A DNA stretch of 64,000 bases from an uncultured Bacteroides sp. (GCA_945913015.1 CAMECH010000002.1:91593-155592), one strand, 5' to 3'. Positions 18,426 through 27,556 are shown, counted from the stretch's first letter. Made by a program: numbers and translations. The notes: a model not told the origin generated them from the letters alone.

Positions 18426-20036
18426 ATGCCCGTAAAATATGTATTTGTTACAGGTGGTGTTGTTTCAGGTTTAGGAAAGGGAATTACTGCGGCTTCACTT
18501 GGTCGTCTTTTGAAATCCAGAGGATTTTCGGTCACAATGCAGAAGTTTGATCCATATATCAATATTGATCCAGGTACAATGAACCCGATTCAGCATGGTG
18601 AAGTGTTTGTAACTGATGACGGTGCTGAAACTGACCTTGACCTCGGACATTATGAGAGATTTATCGACGAAAGTCTTACTAAAAATTCCAATGTAACAAC
18701 AGGAAAAATCTACTGGTCCGTTCTTTCAAAGGAACGCCGCGGAGATTTCGGCGGAGGAACAGTTCAGGTAATTCCTCATATTACCAATGAAATCAAGGGA
18801 CGTTTTTACCGTGATTACTCATCTGATGAGACAAAAATTGCCATTATCGAAGTCGGAGGAACAGTCGGTGATATCGAAAGCCAGCCTTTCCTTGAGGCAA
18901 TCCGCCAGTTCCAGCATGAGGTTGGCAGAGAAAATGCAATTCTTATTCACGTAACACTTATACCGTATCTTCGTGCTTCAGGCGAGATGAAGACAAAGCC
19001 TACACAGGCAAGCGTTAAGGAACTGCAGGGAATGGGAATCCAGCCGGATATCATAGTATGCCGTTCAGAGCATCCTCTTGATAAGGGTCTTAAGGATAAG
19101 ATTGCTTTGTTCTGTAATGTTCCAAGTTCACATGTACTTCAGAATCTTGATGTTGACATTTTATACGAAGCACCTCTTGCAATGGAGGAAGAACACCTTG
19201 CGCAGGTTGCATGCGAATGTCTTAATCTTGAATGCCCTGAACCGGATCTTTCTGAATGGCGTGATATGTGTACTGCATGGAAGAATCCTAAGACAAGCGT
19301 AGATATTGCACTTGTAGGAAAGTATACACAGCTCCATGATGCATATATCAGTGTTGTTGAAGCCTTAAAGCACGGCGGAGTATTTAACTATGCTTCGGTC
19401 AATATCAAATGGGTTGACTCAGAGCTTCTGAATAAAGATAACATCAATGAAATGCTCGGCGATGTATCAGGTATTATCGTTCCGGGCGGTTTTGGTGACC
19501 GTGGTATCGAAGGAATGATTCTCGCTGCGCAGTATGCACGTGAAAACAAAGTTCCTTATCTTGGTCTCTGTCTCGGTATGCAGATTGCGCTTATTGAATT
19601 TGCAAGAAATGTTCTTGGTTACTCAGATGCACACAGTGTTGAGCTTCAGCCTGAAACTACTCATCCTGTCATCCATCTTATGCCTGATCAGGAAGGTATT
19701 GATGATATCGGCGGAACATTACGTCTCGGTTCATATCCTTGTGTACTTAACACAAAAAGCAAGGCATATGAATTATATGGCAGTGAAACCATTCATGAAA
19801 GACATCGCCACCGCTATGAGGTAAACAACGATTACCGCAAGGCATTCACCGATAACGGCATGATGCTTTCAGGAATTTCACCTGACGGACGCATTGTTGA
19901 GATGATTGAAAATGTTAATCATCCTTGGTTTCTTGGAACTCAGGCACATCCTGAACTCAAGTCACGCCCTAATCGTCCGCATCCTCTTTTCAAGGGCTTC
20001 ATAAAGGCAGCTCTTGATTATAAGGAAAATAACTAA
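18426..20036 (+). CDS. pyrG: CTP synthase
   Basis: Makes CTP from UTP, ATP and glutamine; 536 residues. The N-terminal synthetase domain shows [16 protein letters not shown] and the nucleotide-binding stretch [15 protein letters not shown]. The C-terminal class I glutamine amidotransferase domain has PGGFGDRG, the nucleophile elbow [11 protein letters not shown] with catalytic Cys, and the late His/Glu in AHPELKSRP. The ATG at 18,426 follows AAGGAGG; the nine-codon upstream extension has no such site. No C-rich attenuator leader of the Bacillus pyrG type is seen in the 210-bp gap. Confidence 0.97.
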   Translation: MPVKYVFVTGGVVSGLGKGITAASLGRLLKSRGFSVTMQKFDPYINIDPGTMNPIQHGEVFVTDDGAETDLDLGHYERFIDESLTKNSNVTTGKIYWSVLSKERRGDFGGGTVQVIPHITNEIKGRFYRDYSSDETKIAIIEVGGTVGDIESQPFLEAIRQFQHEVGRENAILIHVTLIPYLRASGEMKTKPTQASVKELQGMGIQPDIIVCRSEHPLDKGLKDKIALFCNVPSSHVLQNLDVDILYEAPLAMEEEHLAQVACECLNLECPEPDLSEWRDMCTAWKNPKTSVDIALVGKYTQLHDAYISVVEALKHGGVFNYASVNIKWVDSELLNKDNINEMLGDVSGIIVPGGFGDRGIEGMILAAQYARENKVPYLGLCLGMQIALIEFARNVLGYSDAHSVELQPETTHPVIHLMPDQEGIDDIGGTLRLGSYPCVLNTKSKAYELYGSETIHERHRHRYEVNNDYRKAFTDNGMMLSGISPDGRIVEMIENVNHPWFLGTQAHPELKSRPNRPHPLFKGFIKAALDYKENN

Positions 20037-20050
20037 TCACGTACAGCCGG

Positions 20051-20094
20051 AGCTGTTTCATGAAGCCACGTAAATATCGCTTCGTGGAACAGCT
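20051..20094 (+). terminator. pyrG terminator
   Basis: Stem AGCTGTT...GAAGC / GCTTC...AACAGCT followed by TTTTAAATTTTATT, 15 bases past the pyrG stop. Confidence 0.8.
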
Positions 20095-20126
20095 TTTAAA
20101 TTTTATTAATACAGGAGTATCTGATA

Positions 20127-20864
20127 ATGAATATTATTGAAGTTACAGACATCAAAAAAAGCTACCGCCGCAAGAAAGTGCTTACCGGCGCTTCTTTTCA
20201 TGCTACTCCCGGCGAATGCATAGGAATCGTCGGTGCCAACGGATGCGGTAAATCCACTCTTCTTAATATTCTGTCGGGTTCTCTTAAAGCTGACAGCGGG
20301 CAGATCTTATATTCCGGGAAAAATCCTTTAAAATCACATCGAATTTTTTCGGAATACATTGGATTCGTACCACAGGAAAATCCTCTGATGAATCATTTAT
20401 CTGTTTATGATAATCTTCGTCTCTGGTACTGTGACAGCAAAAGAAGTCTTGAAGATGATTTAAATTCAGGAATTCTGGCGCATTTTGGCCTTAGTGCCTA
20501 CAGAGATTATGATGTGGCAACTCTCTCCGGCGGCATGAAAAAACGTCTTTCCATAGCCTGTGCCCTTGCAAAGGAGCCTCCGATACTAATTCTTGATGAA
20601 CCCGGAGCCTCTCTTGACATCGTGTGCAAAGAGGACATTAAAAATTATCTTGCCTCATATCAGGCACAGGGAAATACCACTATTATTACAAGTCATGAAA
20701 CCGGCGAGCTCTCTTTATGCGACCGTATGTATCTGCTCCAGAACGGAGTCCTTACGGAGCTTTATGAGCTTGCAAAACCAATCCGTCAAGACAGTGCAAT
20801 TGCTGATATACTGCTTAACCGCATTTATTCTTCAATTGCCGCTGCAGAATCGAGGCCGGATTGA
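20127..20864 (+). CDS. ABC transporter ATP-binding protein
   Basis: A 245-residue ABC ATPase. Walker A GANGCGKST, Q-loop VPQENPL, signature LSGGMKKR, Walker B PILILDEPGAS and H-loop TSHE are all present. It powers the two ABC-2 type membrane subunits encoded directly downstream. The first permease start overlaps this stop, so the stoichiometry is probably coupled. Substrate is unknown; the architecture resembles linearmycin/bacitracin-type exporters of Firmicutes. The ATG lies seven bases after GGAG. Confidence 0.9.
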   Translation: MNIIEVTDIKKSYRRKKVLTGASFHATPGECIGIVGANGCGKSTLLNILSGSLKADSGQILYSGKNPLKSHRIFSEYIGFVPQENPLMNHLSVYDNLRLWYCDSKRSLEDDLNSGILAHFGLSAYRDYDVATLSGGMKKRLSIACALAKEPPILILDEPGASLDIVCKEDIKNYLASYQAQGNTTIITSHETGELSLCDRMYLLQNGVLTELYELAKPIRQDSAIADILLNRIYSSIAAAESRPD

Positions 20865-22093
20865 AAAAATCATTATTACTGTTTTACCTTCGTGTAAAAT
20901 CCGCATTTTTATCACTTCCGAAAATACTTGCAGCCACCGCTGCATTTTCAATAATTGTTACACTTATTGGTTTTGCCGGCACAAAGCTTCTGTACAGCGA
21001 TGACGGAATGCAGCCTATGGACGTTGCACTCGTTCTTCCTGACGGCAGTGGAATGTATACACGTGCTGCTTTTGCATTTATCAACGAGATTGACACCGTA
21101 AAAAGCCATTGTTCATTTAGGGAAATGAGCGAAACTGATGCATTTGACGGCTTAAAAAGCGGAAATATCGATGCAATTATCTTTGTTCCCGATAATTTTA
21201 TCGAGCACATTCTAAACGGCACTAACACACCTGCCGAAGTAATTCTTCCAAAAAGCGGAAAAACTTCATCATCTCCTCTTTTCAGAGAACTGATAAATGC
21301 AGGAGTCGGTGACCTCGCCATTGCACAGGCAGGTATTTATGCTGTGGATGATGTATGCGTAAGACACGGGCTTCGCAGTGAAATCTCCAAAGCGGAACTG
21401 TATCTGAACGAAAAGTATCTTTCCTATGCATTAAACCGAACCGTCTACTTTGAAAAAGAAACCGTTACTTCCACCGGAAGCCTTACGCTCGTGCAGTTTT
21501 ATATACGCACCGCAATAGTGCTGCTGTTAATGTTTTCATCAATTTCATGTATGCACCTTCTTTTCCGTGAAGGCAGATGTCTGAATGCTTCTTTTTCACG
21601 GAAAGGAATTAGTACACCGGTAGTTTTACTGAGCAAAACCATTGGGGTTTCTGTCATGTTTTTTGCACTCTCCTCGGTGCTTATACTATTTTGCGCAATA
21701 ATATCCGGATTTTCTGACAGATTTACCTTAATACTGCAACAGGTATCTTCCGGGTTGGGGATTACAGAATTTATTCTTATGTTTGTTGCCATATTTACAA
21801 CATTCTCTGTTGCTCAGACAATACTTGGCATTTCGGATAATATTTCTGCTGATGTCGTACTGTTATTTTTACTGACGCTTATAATGATGTTTTTGTCCGG
21901 CGCACTTATTCCATCTGCGTTTCTGCCGTCAGTCATTCAGAAAATCAGCATATTCATGCCTACAACGTGGATTTTAAATCTGTGGGGAAACATATTATCA
22001 GGAACGTTTGATGCTGTAAATGTAATTGCAAATATTGCTGTATGCTGTGTCTGCACGGCATTACAGGCTTTGTTAGTTAAAATTAATTCTTGA
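20861..22093 (+). CDS. ABC-2 type permease, subunit 1
   Basis: A 410-residue membrane subunit. It starts with TTG overlapping the TGA of the ATPase gene, after a GAGG site. One N-terminal TM (about 20-40) is followed by a large extracytoplasmic domain (about 45-210), then five hydrophobic segments (about 210-400), the ABC2_membrane_3 pattern. ALIPSAFLP near the end matches the conserved turn of ABC-2 permeases. It pairs with the next gene as a heterodimer. Substrate unknown. Confidence 0.85.
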   Translation: MKKSLLLFYLRVKSAFLSLPKILAATAAFSIIVTLIGFAGTKLLYSDDGMQPMDVALVLPDGSGMYTRAAFAFINEIDTVKSHCSFREMSETDAFDGLKSGNIDAIIFVPDNFIEHILNGTNTPAEVILPKSGKTSSSPLFRELINAGVGDLAIAQAGIYAVDDVCVRHGLRSEISKAELYLNEKYLSYALNRTVYFEKETVTSTGSLTLVQFYIRTAIVLLLMFSSISCMHLLFREGRCLNASFSRKGISTPVVLLSKTIGVSVMFFALSSVLILFCAIISGFSDRFTLILQQVSSGLGITEFILMFVAIFTTFSVAQTILGISDNISADVVLLFLLTLIMMFLSGALIPSAFLPSVIQKISIFMPTTWILNLWGNILSGTFDAVNVIANIAVCCVCTALQALLVKINS

Positions 22094-22112
22094 TTTAATT
22101 TAGGAGATTTTG

Positions 22113-23195
22113 ATGAAAAAATATCTGCTTTGGTTCAGACTTCTTGTAAAAAGACAACTGCATTACAGGTTCATGCTTCTATTTCTTGCCGGGCTTCCCG
22201 TCTGCGTTTTTATTGTTGCGCACATTCCTGACGTGAAGGAAAACAGCAGCCCTAAAATCGGCATTTATATGTATGACAACGATTCTCTGAGCCATGAAGC
22301 GGCTGAAGCCTTAGTCTTTGGCAGCAATGACGTAGTAACTTATTATATTGCAGACTCTGAAGACTCTCTGAGGCAGTCAATTATTAAAGGAGATACCGAC
22401 TGCGGATATGTATTCAGAGAAAATCTAAGCGAAAAAATACGCAGCGGAAATTACAGAAATTCCATTCTGCTGCTTAAATCTCCATCCTCTGTAATGTCTT
22501 CACTGTCCAGTGAAATGGTTTTTTTCACAATTTTTCGTGAATTTGGTAAAGATACTGCCATAAATTATATTGCAGACAATGATGCTTTCGCAAGAGTAAA
22601 AGACAGTGCCGTTTCTTATGTAGATGAACGCTTTGACTACTATCTGAACGGTCCTGCAACTTTTCATGTAAATTTTAAGACACTTGACATATCTTCCGCA
22701 GCCACTGAATACAGCATGCAGACTACTGACTATAATGCGCAAAGCGATTTATTTCCGCTGAGGGGAATACTTTCTGTCATTATATTTCTGGGAGGTCTTT
22801 TCGGCAGTGTACAATGGCTGACTGATAAAGAAAATGGTGTATTCATAACCCTGCCTACCCATTTTTCATCAACCAGCCGTATAATGTACCCGCTTGTACC
22901 AACAATACTTTTTGCAATATCATCGATTGTGACATTAATTGCTGCCGGTATATTTACGGTGACATCAAAAGAAGTATTGGCAATGCTTATTTACATTATT
23001 CTTGTTACAGCCTTCTCAGTTTTTATGTCACTCATCATAAGGCACAGCCATTTGTTGATAGCAGTTGTTCCTGCCATTATACTCTGTGCGCTTGTATGCT
23101 GCCCTATTTTCTTTGACTTAAGCTCTTATATGCCATTTATTGCTGTTATAAGAAAATTTCTTGTGCCATCCTACTATCTTAATATGTTGGCTTAA
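22113..23195 (+). CDS. ABC-2 type permease, subunit 2
   Basis: A 360-residue membrane protein with the same plan as its neighbour: one TM at the N-terminus (about 18-36), a long extracytoplasmic region (about 40-215), then five TMs. The ATG follows GGAG by six bases. It is last in the exporter operon and converges with mrp at a shared hairpin. Sequence similarity to subunit 1 is low by eye, so the pair is probably an old heterodimer rather than a recent duplication. Confidence 0.83.
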   Translation: MKKYLLWFRLLVKRQLHYRFMLLFLAGLPVCVFIVAHIPDVKENSSPKIGIYMYDNDSLSHEAAEALVFGSNDVVTYYIADSEDSLRQSIIKGDTDCGYVFRENLSEKIRSGNYRNSILLLKSPSSVMSSLSSEMVFFTIFREFGKDTAINYIADNDAFARVKDSAVSYVDERFDYYLNGPATFHVNFKTLDISSAATEYSMQTTDYNAQSDLFPLRGILSVIIFLGGLFGSVQWLTDKENGVFITLPTHFSSTSRIMYPLVPTILFAISSIVTLIAAGIFTVTSKEVLAMLIYIILVTAFSVFMSLIIRHSHLLIAVVPAIILCALVCCPIFFDLSSYMPFIAVIRKFLVPSYYLNMLA

Positions 23196-23239
23196 ATGTC
23201 AGCTTAAATTCGCTGTATTATTGCAATGTTAAAACATTA

Positions 23240-23270
23240 CAGGTGCCGGCGAATTTCCCACCGGCACCTG
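23240..23270. terminator. Hairpin between convergent permease and mrp genes
   Basis: A perfect 10-bp stem (CAGGTGCCGG / CCGGCACCTG). A short T-tract (TGTTTTAAC) follows only on the minus strand, so it probably terminates mrp and may shield the exporter operon. Confidence 0.6.
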
Positions 23271-23281
23271 CAATCAACATA

Positions 23282-24109
23282 TTATAACAGCTTTTCAAGC
23301 ATTTCTTTTATTATATTAAAGCTTTCTCCCTCATATTTTTCTATTGTACCCGAATCAACACCGGCAACAAGGCTGGTATCAATAGGCAGCTTTGCGACAT
23401 TGGCAATACCAAAATTTGCTGCCAATTCTTCAATGTGACTTTTTCCAAATATCTCATGTCTCTTTTTGCAATCCGGGCACTCAAAATATGACATATTTTC
23501 CACTATTCCAAGTATCGGAACATTCATTGTTGCTGCCATGTTTACCGCTTTCTCAACAATCATTGACACAAGCTCCTGAGGCGTTGTTACAATAATTATT
23601 CCGTCAACAGGCAGTGACTGGAATACCGTAAGCGCAACATCTCCTGTTCCCGGCGGCATATCAACCAGCATAACATCCACATCATTCCAAATAACATCCG
23701 TCCAGAACTGCTGTACACAACTCGCAATAACAGGTCCTCTCCAGATTACGGGATCGGTATCATTGGCGAGCAAAAGGTTTGTTGACATAATTTGTATACC
23801 ACTGTCTGAGCATACCGGCATCAGAACCTGTCCGTCACTTGAAGCTTTATTTTTTAATCCGAATGCTTTTGGAATTGAAGGTCCTGTTATATCAGCATCA
23901 AGAATAGCCGCATGTGCGCCTTTCCTCTGTGCAGCAAGCGCAAGCATTGAAGTCACCATTGATTTTCCGACTCCACCTTTGCCGCTTACAACTCCTATAA
24001 CCTTTCTGACTGTACTTCCTTCATGAAGCTGTTTGCGAAAGTCCTGCTCCTGCCTTGAATCACAGTTTTCTCCGCAGCTTCCGCAATTATGATTACATGA
24101 TTCGCTCAT
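23282..24109 (-). CDS. Mrp/NBP35-type Fe-S cluster carrier ATPase
   Basis: A 275-residue P-loop ATPase thought to carry or insert iron-sulfur clusters. The N-terminus has a four-cysteine motif (CNHNCGSCGENC), the NBP35 type rather than plain ApbC. The deviant Walker A GKGGVGKS follows, then DADITGPS, DMPPGTGD and, late, the cluster-bridging C-P-D-C. The start at 24,109 follows GGAGGTT; the open extension upstream is the dispersed repeat. Monocistronic by position, with the leader repeat and several extended -10 boxes upstream. Confidence 0.9.
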   Translation of the reverse strand: MSESCNHNCGSCGENCDSRQEQDFRKQLHEGSTVRKVIGVVSGKGGVGKSMVTSMLALAAQRKGAHAAILDADITGPSIPKAFGLKNKASSDGQVLMPVCSDSGIQIMSTNLLLANDTDPVIWRGPVIASCVQQFWTDVIWNDVDVMLVDMPPGTGDVALTVFQSLPVDGIIIVTTPQELVSMIVEKAVNMAATMNVPILGIVENMSYFECPDCKKRHEIFGKSHIEELAANFGIANVAKLPIDTSLVAGVDSGTIEKYEGESFNIIKEMLEKLL

Positions 24110-24222
24110 ATTAACCTCCATTCCGCAGACGCTTATGCATCGGAGGAATCGCGAGCCAAATATCAGATTTGGCTCTGCGATAATGGCTTGTTTGTGGCGC
24201 CTGCGGCACAAACAGCCGTGTG
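24110..24222 (-). repeat. Structured leader repeat, copy 2 (mrp)
   Basis: The best-preserved copy of the element also found upstream of pfkA and the MFS gene. Toward mrp: hairpin A (GTTTGTG...CACAAAC), perfect hairpin B (GAGCCAAAT / ATTTGGCTC, flanked by CGC / GCG), hairpin C (GATGC / GCGTC within ATTCC / GGAAT) and then GGAGGTTAAT-ATG of mrp. The GGAAT arm of hairpin C abuts the ribosome site. Confidence 0.85.
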
Positions 24223-24254
24223 AAAAATCAGCGCATCTGCGTAATTTTTCACAC
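24218..24254 (-). repeat. Long hairpin abutting leader repeat copy 2
   Basis: Perfect 11-bp stem GTGTGAAAAAT / ATTTTTCACAC with an inner CGCA / TGCG. On the minus strand it is preceded by ATGGAGGTTA and then GTG-TGA, which looks like a ribosome site followed by an immediate stop. Confidence 0.7.
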
Positions 24255-24279
24255 TAACCTCCATTTTTCACGCAAAATC

Positions 24280-24490
24280 TTTATGAAGCATTATATCACG
24301 ATTCGCACTTCGTGCTTGACGATTTCTTCGAAATCTATCGTGATTGCCATTCGCCGCTCGCCATGAACAAGCTACGCTTGCTCCAGCTCGCTAACGCTCA
24401 TTATATCACGTCGACTGACGTCTCCGTGTAGTTTTGCCTTATGTCAATGTCCGCAAGCGCACATTGCCGCAAGGCTTATTATATCATATT
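24280..24490 (-). promoter_or_regulatory. Multi-hairpin cassette with three extended -10 boxes
   Basis: On the minus strand TGATATAAT (TGN-TATAAT) occurs at 24,291-24,299, 24,401-24,409 and 24,479-24,487, all pointing at mrp. Between them are inverted repeats: CACGAT...ATCGTG enclosing GCAC-ttc-GTGC and GATTTC-ttc-GAAATC; ACGTC-gact-GACGT (24,408-24,421); and a nested GCCTT-CAATGT / ACATTG-AAGGC (24,436-24,475). It may be a tandem promoter region or a repeat cluster. Confidence 0.5.
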
Positions 24491-24601
24491 ATAGACAGTT
24501 GTAAAACCCTATATCCACCACATTTGATTCAAACAGTCAATATAACATTTATTAAATCTTAATATAATTTTATTCTCTAATCTAATTTACACGCTTTAAC
24601 A

Positions 24602-24633
24602 GGATATACTGTTACACGGATATACTATTACAC
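24602..24633. repeat. Tandem 16-bp direct repeat
   Basis: GGATATACT-N-TTACAC occurs twice back to back with one base difference, 6 bp before a hairpin. The purpose is unknown. Confidence 0.7.
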
Positions 24634-24638
24634 AAATC

Positions 24639-24682
24639 GAACGACCGTTATATCTGTACTTTCCAAAATACAACGGCCGTTC
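24639..24682. terminator. Hairpin GAACG-CCGTT / AACGG-CGTTC
   Basis: An 11-bp stem with one A-C mismatch and a 22-base loop. It stands in a gene-free region with TCTAAAAC beyond, so it could be an orphan terminator. Confidence 0.4.
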
Positions 24683-25422
24683 TAAAACTGTTCGTTATTC
24701 AATTTTTCCCTTGTCCTCTCTTTCTTGTTACATTAATTATTATATATGTACCGATTATTTTAATAATATCAGAGTTTTGAAATAAGAACCCTATTCTTAA
24801 TTTCTCACAGCCCACTAAATATATCTTCCATCAGTTCCTGTTACTTTCTTCTAACAATTTTGCATCCAGTGCCTTCAGCATATGCATTGTTTCAAAGTAG
24901 CTTCTTCAAAAACTTTCAGGTTGTATAAGTAGTACACTTTTTCTTCATCGTTTCTTTACACGAATCTGAAATCCCGGATATTACTTTTTGTGGTATTGTT
25001 CAATATGACTGCCTCTTCAAGCTTATCATTGTTAGTCTCATTTCTTATCTTTCACATATTACTTTACCGATTATAATACATTAATCTAATATCAATTAAC
25101 TATGATATCTGCTCTTCGTTGCATTACCACTTCATATTGATTGTTATTTCGTATCTAACCCAACGGAATCGCCCTCTTTCTTTTTTGTTATGGTTGATTT
25201 ATTTGATTTGGTTGTTTCTTGTTTATGTATGTATATTAACATTGTTTTTTACTTTTGTCAATACATTTTTACAATTTATCGAAAAATATTTTGTTTTATT
25301 TTCTATTGTTGCCATTCTTTTTATTAATTGTTTTATTTTAATAAAATATTCTGACAATTATTATAGTATGCTCACCCGTCTAATCCGGTTCACCTTATAT
25401 TGACCTGCAATGTCACCTGTGC

Positions 25423-25671
25423 TCAGACCATGCAAGTAATAATTTCAATAATAATTGATATACCAACGCAAACCGACGGAATAATAAGCACGCAGCCCAC
25501 AGCAATCAAAATATACGGAACCTTCGCTTTTTTATTATATTTCTTATTCTGCATATGTAATATAATTCCCGCTATAAGTAGTGCCAGTCCAACAAGTGCA
25601 ACCCCAAAAACAACCAGCAAAAAAACTGCCGTAAAAATGATTGCTACCAGCAACACCCCCATAAATGCCAT
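25423..25671 (-). CDS. Small two-TM membrane protein
   Basis: An 82-residue protein with two or three hydrophobic spans (about 5-38 and 52-80) separated by a basic loop (HMQNKKYNKKAK). The ATG is eight bases after GGAGG, which supports expression. It lies 22 bp downstream of the MATE pump on the same strand, so it is probably the last gene of that operon. I do not recognise a function; it could be a pump accessory peptide or unrelated. Confidence 0.65.
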   Translation of the reverse strand: MAFMGVLLVAIIFTAVFLLVVFGVALVGLALLIAGIILHMQNKKYNKKAKVPYILIAVGCVLIIPSVCVGISIIIEIITCMV

Positions 25672-25693
25672 TATTTTATCCTCCTATTTACAA

Positions 25694-27040
25694 TCATTTC
25701 ATATATCCATAAATTTTCCGGTTTTTCAGAATATAATAAACTGTCACTATCAAACTTATTCCTTCAACTGCTATTACTACTGTCCAAAGTCCATCCACAC
25801 CTAATAATATCGGCAATAAATATATCATGATTAACTGCAAAATCAATGTACGTGTAACCGATAAAATTGCTGAAACCTTCCCGTTGCTTAATGCAGTGAA
25901 GAAAGCAGATGCAAATATATTAAATCCAATAACCCAAAAAGCAACAGAGTAAATCCTCATTCCATGTATGGTTAATTCGTGCAGTTCCCGATTATATCCG
26001 ACAAATATATCTGCCATAGATACTGTCAGGATTTCAGCCAGAACAAACATCGAAATATTTGTAATTGTAAGTATTATAACACTTTTTCTAAATATATTTT
26101 GAAGTTCTGACTTATTCCCTGCGCCATAGTGGAATCCGATAATCGGCGCAGTCCCCATGGAATATCCGATATATATCGCCACAAATATAAAGGATACATA
26201 CATAATAACACCATAAGCAGCCACACCATTTTCCCCAATATAATGCATCAATTGCAAATTATATAAGAATCCGACAATAGATGCCGATACATTTGACAAA
26301 AATTCGCTGACACCATTGCCACAAGTTTTAGCAATTACTTTAACTTCAAATTTTGTTCCTGTTAATTTTATGATACTTGATTTTGAAAGCATGAAATAGA
26401 AAAACGGAACTGTACCACCGATTATCTGGCTGGTGACGGTTGCCCATGCTGCACCGGCTATTCCAAAGCCGCATATTCCTACTAAAATCCAGTCAAGCAG
26501 CATATTTACACATCCTGCAAGCAGCGTTATGGCAAATCCTATTTTCGGTTTCTCCGCCGTAATCAAAAACGATTGAAACAGATTCTGCAGCATAAAAAAA
26601 ACAACGCCTGCCATATTTATTCTTAAATACAGCACACAGTATGGCAGCATTGCTTCACTTGCACCAAGAAGTTTTGAAATACCGGGTGCCAGAAAAATGC
26701 TGACAGCAGCAAGAACCAGACCTATCCCAATCAGTGTATAAACTATAAGGGAAAAGTATTCCTTCGCTTTCTGTTTTTCACCAAGCCCCAAATACAACGA
26801 TACTAATGCGTTACCACCGGCACCAAACATAAATCCGACTGACGCAATCATCATAATAAACGGCATAACCAGATTGAGTGATGCAAATGCTGTATTTCCT
26901 ACATAATTTGAAACAAAGAAACCATCTACGATGCCATAAACAGATGTAAAGAGCATGGTACATATCGGAGCAAGAACAAATCTTAACAGCTTTTTATAAG
27001 TGAAATGGTCTGATAACTGAATACTATTGTGTCTTATCAT
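25694..27040 (-). CDS. MATE family multidrug efflux transporter (MepA-like)
   Basis: A 448-residue, 12-TM cation-coupled exporter of the MATE family, of the MepA type by its opening (FTYKKLLRFVLAPICTMLFTSVYGIVDGFFVSNYVG). The N-terminal half has FMFGAGGNALVSLYLG and the linker GEKQKAKEYFS; the second half repeats the fold (SMGTAPIIGFHYGAGNKSE). The start ATG follows GGAAG and overlaps the stop of the TfoX-MarR-like gene by 17 bases. MepA pumps are often controlled by an adjacent MarR repressor (MepR), which matters for the odd upstream gene. Confidence 0.9.
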   Translation of the reverse strand: MIRHNSIQLSDHFTYKKLLRFVLAPICTMLFTSVYGIVDGFFVSNYVGNTAFASLNLVMPFIMMIASVGFMFGAGGNALVSLYLGLGEKQKAKEYFSLIVYTLIGIGLVLAAVSIFLAPGISKLLGASEAMLPYCVLYLRINMAGVVFFMLQNLFQSFLITAEKPKIGFAITLLAGCVNMLLDWILVGICGFGIAGAAWATVTSQIIGGTVPFFYFMLSKSSIIKLTGTKFEVKVIAKTCGNGVSEFLSNVSASIVGFLYNLQLMHYIGENGVAAYGVIMYVSFIFVAIYIGYSMGTAPIIGFHYGAGNKSELQNIFRKSVIILTITNISMFVLAEILTVSMADIFVGYNRELHELTIHGMRIYSVAFWVIGFNIFASAFFTALSNGKVSAILSVTRTLILQLIMIYLLPILLGVDGLWTVVIAVEGISLIVTVYYILKNRKIYGYMK

Positions 27041-27353
27041 ATGCTCTTACTTCCTTTTCAAACTGCATTTTGAACTTTTCTATCAGTTCAAGATATTTAT
27101 GTCTGTCTTCTTCAGTCCACGAAGCTAAAACACTTTCTTCCATATCGACTAACGGCTTCATCTTCTGCTCAATCAAAACTTGTCCTTTGTCCGTTATCAC
27201 AATTTTCTTAGATAATTCATCAATTTCTTGTATTTTGAGCCATGCCGCTTTTGCCCCTATCGCTATTAACTCATCAGCTGAGCTAATCCCTACTTCAAGA
27301 AGTTGTTCTTCAACTATTTTTCCTATGTTAGGAAGTTTAGATAATTCTCCCAT
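27024..27353 (-). CDS. Apparent chimera: TfoX C-terminal domain joined to MarR C-terminal half
   Basis: A 109-residue protein. Residues 1-45 (MGELSKLPNIGKIVEEQLLE, then GAKAAWLKIQEID) look like the helix-hairpin-helix TfoX C-terminal domain. From about residue 48 (SKKIVITDKGQVLIEQK, then LASWTEEDRHKYLELIEKFK) the sequence looks like the end of a MarR repressor, from the wing strand (ITDKG) through the dimer helices. The MarR recognition helix is missing. The ATG follows AAGGAG by eight bases; an in-frame upstream extension has no such site. It overlaps the MATE gene as a MepR would. Probably an in-frame recombination product; DNA binding by a MarR wing-helix fold is unlikely. Confidence 0.7.
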   Translation of the reverse strand: MGELSKLPNIGKIVEEQLLEVGISSADELIAIGAKAAWLKIQEIDELSKKIVITDKGQVLIEQKMKPLVDMEESVLASWTEEDRHKYLELIEKFKMQFEKEVRAYDKTQ

Positions 27354-27425
27354 ATAAAATACTCCTTTTTGATTGTCCGCAAATTCTAAGTTGTGCATTT
27401 TTACGAGCGGCGCGCAGGCAAGACG

Positions 27426-27467
27426 GAATACAGCCGTGATGAGCTTGCTCGCCAAAGGCTGTATTTC
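27426..27467. repeat. GC-rich inverted repeat
   Basis: GAATACAGCC / GGCTGTATTTC arms enclose GAGC-ttGCTC. The neighbouring GAGCGG and GCGAATGGCA also occur near 24,340-24,360 (there on the opposite strand), so the two gene-poor intervals share repeat material. Confidence 0.5.
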
Positions 27468-27556
27468 ACGCAACAGCGCATAATGAGAAATGAAGCAAAG
27501 CGAAATGCGAATGGCACTGCTCGGTCAATTAGGAAACTAAAGTGCTACCTGAAACC

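Larger units (their letters stand above)
24254..25422. other. Gene-poor interval with structured repeats
   Basis: No convincing gene in about 1.17 kb. From 24,280 to 24,490 lies a cassette of nested inverted repeats in which TTATATCACG or TTATATCATA occurs three times. 24,602-24,633 is a tandem 16-bp repeat and 24,639-24,682 a hairpin. At 24,780-25,060 the minus strand has short frame-broken stretches (for example NDKLEEAVILNNTTK and EEKVYYLYNLKVFEEA) that may be a decayed gene. The AT-rich open frame at 25,119-25,403 has no ribosome site and only a TTG start; I do not call it. Confidence 0.6.

Noticed and set aside
25119..25403. Hydrophobic 94-residue open frame
   Set aside because: TTG start, no ribosome site, composition explained by very AT-rich sequence, and no neighbours that need it.
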